Below the pieces are notes generated by a model. The model searched no databases, was not told where the DNA came from, and saw only the letters and a program-made list of their open reading frames with translations. The position numbers and the translations under genes were made by a program. This document shows positions 55,389-64,000 of a stretch of DNA of 64,000 nt, in pieces. The DNA is from Halisarca cf. caerulea. Its lineage: Eukaryota; Porifera; Demospongiae; Chondrillida; Halisarcidae. The DNA lies in contig CAUJGJ010000040.1 of the NCBI GenBank assembly GCA_963170055.1, positions 1,101,401-1,165,400 of the forward strand, read 5' to 3'. Every line of letters starts with the position of its first letter. Positions within the stretch are counted from its first letter, which is position 1.

Positions 55389-56791
55389 CGCTCACTATAT
55401 TGAACATGGACTCCTTAGTTGACTTTGTACCTATCCCGGGCCCCTTGTGAATATTTTTGAGTTGTTTCACTGATGTTCGCATGTGTCAATATATTATGTG
55501 AAGTACACTGCACTGATGATGACCCAATAAGGTCGAAACAGTGTTAAGGCATGTATGTCTGGTATGCAAAGACATTCAAGTAAACATACTTGACAAGCAT
55601 GTATGCTTTGCCACACTGTCTGCAGTTCTGGTTGTAATTGGCCAAAAAATCAGTCTCCTAGCTATAAAGAACACAGCGCGAATTTTTACATTTGCAACAC
55701 GTTTCCCAAAGATTGAAAGTGACGTAAATGTGATAATCACATTTTCACCTGGGAGCGCAGACGGCTGAAATGAGCACATTATCTTTCCGACTGTTTTCCG
55801 CCATGTTTATTCACGTGGGTCAAAGTTGTGACGTTTTTCCGCCCCCTTTCAGCACGTGTTTGAAACATGGCTGGAAAGTGTTGGAAGGCGTGTTGAAGAT
55901 GTAGGAAATGAAGCGCAAATCTGCTGCATGGGGGGTTCACAATGCTCAACCTATAACTATACAAAAGAAGATTAGAAATTGGCCTGGTTAGTGCAATGAC
56001 TTTAAGAACTAACACGTTTGCAATTGTGTGCGTGCATTACTTTCGTCACTTACGCTCTTTGGGAGACTCATTTGATTAGCTACTGCGATGTCATTTAGTT
56101 GTGTGTATAAAGCTATTCGATTAGAAACTCTGTTAAAATCTGTTTGTCTAACTGTCCTCCGTAAGCGCGTATTATACTAAGATTACTTTGCTTTCGCTGT
56201 TCTTCAACAAGCGGCTAAGTTTGTCCACCCTTGAGTCCCAGAAGAAAATTTCACCTAGCCCTAATTATGCTCAAGCACTTTGATTTCACCTTATCTTTCT
56301 CGACTTTGCTCAATCCACACAATACAACACTCGCTTTTCATACTCTTCCCAAATTACAGCTAATCTTCCTTGTTGCTAGATATTCCCTTGAACAAAAGGG
56401 TCTCAGTTTCACAGAGGCTTTGCTACAGAGATTTCTTCCAGCTAGAATATTAATAGGATCAATCATAATATATGGACAAGGCATGAAACTAAAACATAAC
56501 CCCAACTCTGACCCTATAATGCCTTACTGGTAAAGACTTTAAAATGGTGCGTGTCCATATATCACGATTAACCCTATTAATATTCACATGCATGATCTTC
56601 TAATTATAGCTATCTGAATTCACTGAAATTGATTTAATTAAACACTATAATTTAATTTATTGCTGTTGTCAATGAGTACGTACATGTGCAATAAATTTGT
56701 GTTTGTACTGTGTCACTATGATGGATGTTGAATTAAAAGTATGCAGATTGAAGTATGTTGTGAAGTTAGTACACAATGTCATGCAAGAGAA
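55387..56791. other. non-coding gap with a weak hammerhead-like motif
   Basis: 55505-55544 has CTGATGA-T-GACC-CAATAA-GGTC-GAAAC flanked by ACACTG and CAGTGT. No gene was recognised in the rest; 56220-56540 is open in one frame but not protein-like. Confidence 0.3.
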
Positions 56792-59783
56792 TTAAAAATA
56801 TACCTTTAGTGGTATAGGGCTAACAGCTAAGATGCATTCACCATTGATCTTAGGCCATGCTGCTACAAACTGCTGACGAATCCTTTGAATGGGCATGAAT
56901 GTTGCAGGTCCAACCAACTGTACTTGTTCATCCCAGACCTCAACTGGATAGCCATAGAAATTGCGGAGACGATGGGGCTTGTACCATTGCACTTTTGCCA
57001 TGTGCACTGTTCTGTAGCCTTGTGGTGTAAGTAGTCTTTGCCGAAAAAAGACTGTAAGAATAGTAATGGTAATGATTTAATATATGGAATGTAAGATACA
57101 TAAATTTTGCTTACATTGCATGTACTCACATTGTATTTGCCCGGGTCGAATCACTGCCCTGCCATTAATGCTACCTTCAGGAGACACCCATGCAGCACAA
57201 ATGTATGCTGATCGTTTATTCCTTGATGTTGCTGAACCCAAACGATGACCAAAGAATTGAGCTTCCTTTGAAACTTCATATATTGATGGTATGATGTCAG
57301 GGGTAGTTGGGAGAAATGTTTTGTACGCTTTGGATAGCTGTTCCAATTCATATGCATCAAACATTTCCCTACCGAAAGGTGGTAAGCATATGATGGAATG
57401 GTGTTCAAACCACATGTCAGTGTTGATGATGTCAGTGTAGCTTAATTCATATTCTTTTTTGGTGATGTCACTGTTTAGAGGCATGTTTGATAGCATTGTT
57501 GTTTCAGCATCATCCAAGATATCTGCAATGTGTTTCTGGTCTTCAGGTGTGAGCAATTTATTTTTGTCACTGACTGTGGCAAGGTGTTGTCTGAAGATTT
57601 GTATTTCTACAGATCTTTGATTGGTGTGATAACCCCCGAGCACACCATTCATTCTTTCAAAGGGGAACAACCAGTATCCTGAAATGGGACCATAGTCACT
57701 AATGCATTCGCCTAGGTGGAGATGGAGATGCATGTTGGGAGTTACGGCGTGTTCTCCATATATGTCTTGAACAAGTTCCCCAAACTCTCGAAATAGTTGT
57801 GTCGCTTGTTCAGTTACTGAATGATCAAGGATAGTTGGAGATATGAGGTAGCATGCGTGAACAAATTTCTGCCAGCAACTGTAATGTAACGGAGGAAGAA
57901 TAGATTTCAAAGAAGTAAGGGAGAGTAGTAAAGTCCAGTGTTTCCATTGATTGGCTGTGAAACCTGAAAAAGAAGTTGCAATCTTTGATGGTATTCTACC
58001 CAGAGATGTAGGTAATTGTATTCCTTCGATAAACTGTTCAAGTTTTAACATATCATTAGGTCTCAGAGTGGGGGAATCACTGTTTGTCCATAACTTCATC
58101 ATGTGTTTAGCTGTACCCAGATAAAGGTTGTGCATTGGGTCAATGACCCCAAAACGAATGCAGTCGAAGTATGGTAAGATCAGTAAAGGGGCGTCCCTGC
58201 AGCCATGAATTTTCTCTAGTTGGTTTCTCTCTGTAGCTGTAGAAGCTTGGATAATCTGTTTAACATTTTGTCTGTGCTCGTCAATATCTCGTGGTCTGCA
58301 TGTTTCAAAACCAGAAAAGATCATTCTCTTCAAATTGGTATTGTACGTGAAGGTTTTCTCACAGCGCGGACACCCCTTCTCAGCCATACAACTAACGAAT
58401 CCTAAGACCTTTCTCATTGCTGGAATGTCACATGAAACACAAGTTACACATGCACGTACCGTTATTGCTAGTCCTGTCTGTTTACTGGTTAATGTCATGC
58501 CATTCTCCCACAAATCTTTCAACTCTAAGGCTAAAGGCTTCAAATAGGAGTAAAATGCATGTGCAGAAGGTTCTTTTGGACCAGGAATGATGGCTACTAA
58601 GATTATGTTGCTTGATTTGAATCGAACTGCTCTTGGTAAGTTCATTATAGATAGAAAAATAACACCGACACTATATGTAGTGTGTTTAAAGGGCTGGAAG
58701 AAGTCCATGTTTAGCATCAAAGATAGAATTTCATAGGTGTTCATTAATGTCTGTATTTCACCCCATACCTTTCCATCATAGATATCAGTAATTTTTCCGT
58801 GGGGAATTTTGCGTAATTGCCACTGTTTGATCATGTCTTCAAAGTCTTCACGTTTCCAGATGTTCTCAATTGATTCCTTTATGCTTTTATAGCAAAAAAC
58901 TTTATGCGGATAAAGTTTAGTCTTTTCTTGCAAAATGACACTTTTTAATAGGGCTTGATTGCAATGCTTTGTTTTACTTTTCTGCCAATGATTAGGGAAA
59001 CTTATGTATGAGCATGATTTAGTTTCAAGGTTGCCTCCAACTTTTGTGTAGCAGTCAGCAAAGTGGTACAGCGAATGACACTTTGGACACACAACAAATT
59101 TGGTGAAATTGTCATTCTGTATGCATAAAAGTTTTTTGGCAGTGAGTACTGACTTGGGTATTGAGTATGTAACATCTTTTATTTCAGGAACAATTGTTGA
59201 AATTCTTGTTAAGAAATAGTTAAAGAATTTGTAAAGACATTCAATGGCTTTGTTTGAGATGTTGTAGAATCTTGCCCAAATGTGCAGAAAAAGAAAGAAG
59301 AAAGTGATGTAGTAAAGTATACCACTTTGACATTGTGGCTGAGCAGCTTGTTGGGCATCATTTTGGTCATTTGTATCATGATCAAAATCTTCATCAAGTA
59401 TCTCAGATGTTGTATCCCAGATAACAGTTGAATGTATTGTCTATACATAAAGGTAGAAAGTGTGTGTGTAGGTCAAGTCAAGTCATATAACCATATAATA
59501 CTAATTCTTAGTAATAACGACAATAGTCCATTCAAATCCACACACATCAGGGCCGGGGGAACGGTGTTTGCATTGCTAAGGCCAATACACGCAATCGGAA
59601 ACTTTAACTTTTGCCTACTCCCCAAAGCAACTCCCTGCTATTCAGGTCAGCTAAAGTACATAAATATCTGAGTGTGCAGTTTGGTAGGTGAGGAGTAATA
59701 AATTCAACTCCTATTTTCTTTGCTACTTCACAAAACTTTGGTCAGGCTATGGCCTGAGTGGCCTGAGCAGTTCCCCTAACCCT

Positions 59784-59850
<67 letters not shown>

Positions 59851-60274
59851 AGATGTCCTGTACTACAGATATGTAGTGCATAAATTCACTCACTTCGGAC
59901 TGTTGTGTCTCAGTTTCTTCGCTAGATTCATCGTTAGAGTCTGCAGTGTGATTGCTATTGTCATTCATACAATCTTGCCCCAAGTCTTGTAGGATAAATT
60001 CCTCTTGTTCCGTGAATTCTTCTTGTTCTGTGAAATTCAATTCTTCTTGTTCCATGAAATTACTTTGTTCAGTATCTTCAGAGCTCACATCTGTGTCTGC
60101 GTCTGACTCACTGTTGCTACTGTAGATACTATGCTGAGTCCATGATGCAGTAGATTCATTGTAGAAGCTTTTAATGTGTCTTCGGTATACTTGTGCATTA
60201 AGCCATTGGAGGCAATGTTCACAATATTTGCGTGTGTCACGTCTTACTTGACTGCTTCCATGTATACTAGCCAT
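56792..60274 (-). CDS. Tnp2-type (CACTA superfamily) transposase, locus B, intact three-exon gene
   Basis: Exons 59894-60274, 57130-59440 and 56792-57051 (donors GTGAGT, GTGAGT; acceptors TATAG, TTACAG) join in phase to 983 aa. Residues about 18-45 form a Cys/His finger (YCEHCLQWL...YRRHIKSFY); about 50-127 are very acidic (NFTEQEEFTEQEE). After a hydrophobic stretch (FFFLFLHIW) come zinc pairs (VVCPKCHSLYHFADC and GCPRC), the core with Asp about 373 (LNMDFFQPFKH), Asp about 465 (SCDIPAMRK), IDPMHNLYLGTAKHM and Glu about 722 (FPFERMNGVLGGY), and a C-terminal domain with YPVEVWDEQ. Homologous throughout to locus A. No stop or frameshift seen, so it may be functional. Intron 1 holds a (CA)n tract. 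TIRs were not found. Confidence 0.88.
59785..59850. repeat. (CA)n microsatellite in intron 1 of the locus-B transposase
   Basis: About 65 bp of CA repeat within the intron 59441-59893. Confidence 0.95.
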
Positions 60275-60786
60275 TCTCTTCCCGTTTCCTGTCAGGAGAT
60301 GATCAATGTGTACACATAAACATAAGCTTTTATACTGTCAGAATAATTATGTCCAATGTTGAACCAGTTTTCTAGCTAGTGCTATGAAGTGGTTGGCACT
60401 GTAAGTACTTGGGCTTAAGTACGTATTTTGTACAAAATGCTGATGGAAACAGTAGTATAAACAACCTTAATGCAGATACCTGTCTGTCCGTCTGTCTGTA
60501 TATTCGTACTGCTATCCACCGAGTTCATCTTTAAACAAAGGAGTACTCTGTACAAGTCCAGCAGCCACTTTTATAAACTTCATAATTGTATTCATAATAG
60601 TGTGCATTTAACTATGAATATAATTGTTCTTTGCATTGAAGTGTATCATGCTTGGGTATGATCTGATGAACCTTGATTTAGAATTATTACTCAATATATT
60701 ATGTTGCATGCAATCATGAATTAGTTAGAACAAAATGGCTGTGTATGTATTAGGATGTAGTTGAAGCGGTCACAAGTTGTCTAATG
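60275..60786. other. non-coding upstream region of the locus-B transposase
   Basis: No gene and no CpG-rich divergent promoter like that of locus A. TGTCTGTCCGTCTGTCTGTA near 60480 is simple sequence. Confidence 0.35.
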
Positions 60787-61060
60787 TACAAATTCCTACA
60801 TCCCACATTACAACCTAGGTACTATGTACTTTGCAAAACATTTAAGTGTGGGATGTAGGAATTTACATATGATTACTTGTACTCACTTAAACTACACCCC
60901 AGTTCGCCCTAAATTGTGTCTTACCCGTCTTACCCTCTACATACATACATAGCTCTATACGTGTCTAGCCCTATATGTCCGTCCAGTATCCCTTGTTTTA
61001 TGCAGTGCTGCTTTTGGGGAATTTTCATCCTTGCATCCTTTAAATTGTCTGTTTTACATA
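60787..61060 (-). repeat. GGGCTAGAC repeat with hairpin, copy 2 (inverted)
   Basis: AAATTCCTACATCCCACA (60789) pairs with GTGTGGGATGTAGGAATT (about 60846-60863). Beyond it, on the minus strand, ATAGGGCTAGACACG and ACAAGGGATA match 39345-39545. Copies share order and orientation relative to the hairpin. Confidence 0.7.
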
Positions 61061-61270
61061 GTTTTGTACAGTTACTGTTACAGTATAATTTTACTTTAAT
61101 TAATTTCTTGACAATGTACTAGTACTACAGTACAATCATAATTATAAGTAATGTGTCTATTATTGTAGTAAATAGTAAAATGCTATAAGAATAAATGAAA
61201 CAAGTGGCTATAAAGTGATATAGAATTGTTATCTTATAATAAAGGACTTAAATTCAATTCTTGTCCAACA

Positions 61271-62700
61271 TTACAGGTCTTTGTTATAATCTACTGCCCA
61301 CTCAGGGTAGCCGGGTTTCAGTCTTCGGCTGGATGGTTCACCAGTTTCCACTGGAATAACCATTTTCTTGGCTTTGTCATCTCTTTTCCTGTCAATTTTT
61401 CTGTCTAGGCTAGTTATCTTAGTGTTAAATTCAAGGGTTCTATATGGTATGGGATGCCTAATAAGTTTGACTACTTTGCGCCTTGGTGATTCAGATTCTG
61501 AATCGGATTGCTCATCTTGCGATGATTCAATGATAGATTCATCACTTGACATCAGGTCAGGTACCATTAATGGTAGGAGCATTTTTTTAGTGTTGTCATC
61601 AAGAGAAGTTGATTTCTCAATAGCTGCCTTCCTTAGTGATGCTTTCTGTAACAGAAAAGAATATTTTGTTGCTATATAGTGAATTGGCAATTATTGTGCT
61701 TCTTGACAATTTTGTACTACTCACATTTGCTTGTCTGCTTCGTCGTCTTGCCCGCTGGTTAGCAATTCTTAGAGTGCCGTTTGTTTTACGGTGGTCTCGC
61801 ATCCTTCTAGTTTTGAAATACACACGCAATGCTCCTAAAGATGCGGTACATAATATATATGTATACATTTGTATTACACAAGTATGGTATTGAGCCACAG
61901 CATATTATGCACATTTATTTATCTCAAGTTTACCTACTTCTAATTGTAGGGAGATTGCTGTCTGTCACAGCCTGTATGTTCTGTGTCGCTTCTGTATTGA
62001 CAGCCTCATTCTCAGGACTTGTGAAGCTATCAATTAAGTCAAGAGTAGATATCCACATGTCAAAAGGTATTGTTTGTGAAATTTTGGGGTGAATCTATAC
62101 ATAACGCACCATTTTGAGTAATCCCAAGTCAATGCTTCATTCTGCTGATATAACTTTCTTATAACTTCATGTACAGTTGCCTGTAATTTGAAAGTGCATT
62201 GTCTAAATCAGTAATTCTCTTAAGAATCTGTATACTTTCAAATTTCTGTTTATAGTGGTGTTAATGTGTTCCTTGTTGCGTATATGCAGCAGCTTACTGT
62301 CACTTCTTTGGGAATTCGTTCATTTCTGATACTTCTAGTTCTCTCAACTCTTTCATTTTGTAGCAGCCTATTCTGTTCCACCTGTTCTGAGAGTTTTTTT
62401 ATGCTCTCGGCCATAGCCTTTTGGTTCTCAATCAGACTGTTGTACTCAGTTCGGTTCAATAGCACTTGACTTGTCCTCCCTACAGAGATCAATTATGACA
62501 ACATTGTGTGTAAAACCACTCCACTATGTGTCTTACATATTATGTACATATTCCATTGTAAATTCTCACTCACTGCCTGTATTTCCACCTGTAGGGGTAG
62601 AGCTTATGGTTGTCCGTGCAAATTGGACATCACGTGTGTTGGATCCCCGTGGTTGTCCTGCTGGTGAAGGAGTTGAGATTGGTACAGCGCGACTGGCCAT
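61271..62700 (-). CDS. accessory protein of a Tnp2-type element, locus B, partly resolved
   Basis: Firm exons: 62574-62700 (MASRAVPISTPSPAG), 62298-62479 (coiled coil, KKLSEQVEQNRLLQNE, then NERIPKEVT), 61725-61834 (GALRVYFKTRRMRD...ARRRSRQAN) and 61271-61645 (LMSSDESIIESS, RTLEFNTKITSLDRKIDRKR, PGYPEWAVDYNKDL). Phases fit a middle exon spanning 61934-62180, but that stretch has an in-frame TAA, so either a small intron is missed or the copy is damaged. Same block order as the ten-exon gene at 49382-51354: coiled coil, NERIP, basic segment, acidic D/E-S patch, SLD helix, P-E-W end. Here it lies on the same strand as the transposase and 1 kb upstream of it, not divergent from it. Confidence 0.65.
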
Positions 62701-63033
62701 AATATTTTTCTGACTTATTTGCTATGCACTGTATTCAGATTCACCCTTTTGTAGACTTTAAAGCCCTCTAAAACCTGATCATGTGATCTATAACAATGAC
62801 TCCATTTTGTACAGTAATTATTATGTATAATATGTGTATAATAATGTAATGGATGTATTAATTGCATTTGGGTCTGTGCATTCCAATGACTGTAGTAGAC
62901 ATTGTTATCCTGAGTATAAAGTAAAATTTAATGATATTCATTGGTATATGCAACATTTCAATTGGCCTGTACATAGCATGGTATGCATGCTTTTGTGCTC
63001 AGACCTTCTGTCTGTTTTGCATAGTATATCATG

Positions 63034-63500
63034 TAGTGTTTACTCCCATGTGTCCTGAAATTGGTTGTTGGGGCATGACTGGATGTAGACCTTTAGTCTA
63101 TTGCAGTGTTAACCATGCAGTGTTTCCCTCCAAAATTTCGCATTGACCAATGAAATTAAGAGCAGGACTATCCAGACATTTCAGCTTCTGCCTTATATGT
63201 AGTGTTTACTCCCATGTGTCCTGAAAATGGTTGTTGGAGCATGACTGGATGTAGACCTTTAGTCTATTGCAGTGTTAACCATGCAGTGTTTCCCTCCAAA
63301 ATTTCACATTGACCAATGAAATTAAGAACAGGACTATCCAGACATTTCTGTTTCTGCCTTAATATGTAGTGTTTACTCCCATGTGTCCTGAAATTGGTTG
63401 TTGGAGCATGACTGGATGTAGACCTTTAGTCTATTGCAGTGTTAACCATGCAGCGTTTCCCTCCAAAATTTCACATTGACCAATGAGATTAAGAGCACAA
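63034..63500. repeat. 166-bp tandem repeat, nearly three copies
   Basis: Units start at 63034, 63200 and 63367 with TAGTGTTTACTCCCATGTGT; each contains GGATGTAGACCTTTAGTCTA and TTTCCCTCCAAAATTTC. The third copy ends at about 63497. Copies differ at only a few positions. Confidence 0.92.
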
Positions 63501-63683
63501 GAGATACTAAAGCTGTACTGTAGGATCTGGTGTACTATACATTTACTAGTATATTGTGTTCAGTTAGTGTATCAAGAAATCCTCATAGTATGTATATATA
63601 TAGGATCTCCCCCTCCAGGGGAGTGACCAAGTATAATACATATATGGGCAATTTGCTACAAAGGTTAGAGTTTTGGAGGGAAA

Positions 63684-64000
63684 ATGACAGCTAATATAGC
63701 CTTAACTGCTGATACTCACCATTTTGAACTTATTGTAAGCCTGATTGCCATGGGTAAAAAGAGACGGGAAAATCAAAAGAAGCAAATACAAAGGTTGGAG
63801 ATGGAGCTCCGAAATGCTAAGGAGAAAAAACAGATGGATGATAGGTGGGCTTGAAGAGTCTAAGTTTAAATGAACTGAAATCACACTACTGATTCAAGAA
63901 GCTCATTTACACGTCAATCCATAGTTACACAATACATATAGATTACTAAGATGCTTAATTCTTGTTTGCAGGACAACTTTCAGAAATGGTACTGAGAACA
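63684..64000 (+). CDS. start of an unidentified gene, runs off the window
   Basis: ATG 63684 opens MTANIALTADTHHFELIVSL followed by a basic, charged helix (GKKRRENQKKQIQRLEMELR...KEKKQMDD). Exon 1 would end at 63844 (AG/GTGGGC), and an acceptor TTTGCAG at 63971 continues in phase with TTFRNGTEN to the window edge. The helical part looks like a nuclear-localisation signal plus a short coiled coil. I do not recognise it. It could be the first protein of another transposon, divergent from the accessory gene ending upstream. Confidence 0.45.

Overview
This window is eukaryotic (metazoan) DNA. It is AT-rich, with spliced genes carrying GT-AG introns, long (CA)n and (TA)n microsatellites and a very high load of DNA transposons. 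The transposon set (piggyBac, Tc1/mariner, PIF/Harbinger, Merlin, hAT-like MITEs and Tnp2/CACTA-type elements with a separate accessory protein), together with short introns, fits a marine invertebrate. I lean towards a sponge, but that is inference. I see no bacterial genes, CRISPR array, rRNA or convincing tRNA.

Left third (1-23.8 kb). A piggyBac transposase cut by the window edge is followed by an intact-looking Tc1/mariner transposase (2507-3505) and a decayed BEN-domain-like gene on the minus strand with two long in-frame minisatellites (3.8-6.8 kb). Next come a complete PIF/Harbinger element with 40-bp TIRs and a TAA target duplication (6929-9068) and a 5'-truncated, frameshifted non-LTR retrotransposon (10.7-12.8 kb). 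The stretch 15.0-17.9 kb is a third, broken copy of a membrane-receptor locus; it carries a 585-bp foldback element and an 811-bp piggyBac MITE, both with target duplications. From 19.4 to 23.5 kb lies a pile of foldback elements.

Middle (23.9-48 kb). The best mobile element is a full-length 4.9-kb Merlin transposon (24121-29039) with about 208-bp, about 99% identical TIRs, an 8-bp duplication and an intact three-exon 299-aa transposase. A second piggyBac (31158-33736) is a wreck, but a 947-bp MITE just upstream is clearly its internally deleted derivative. Two tandemly duplicated genes on the minus strand (33980-36766 and 44170-47841) encode about 500-aa proteins with a signal peptide, a glycosylated ectodomain and seven hydrophobic segments. 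I do not recognise this receptor-like family. Their introns and flanks hold datable MITE insertions and one hammerhead-ribozyme-like motif.

Right third (49-64 kb). Two Tnp2-type (CACTA superfamily) transposase genes are present, each near a homologous multi-exon accessory gene. In the first locus the accessory gene (ten in-phase exons, 328 aa) and the transposase (51470-54876, with a nonsense and a frameshift) diverge from a 115-bp promoter holding a perfect NRF1-type palindrome. In the second locus the transposase is intact as a three-exon, 983-aa reading frame. The window ends in the first exons of an unidentified gene behind a 166-bp tandem repeat.
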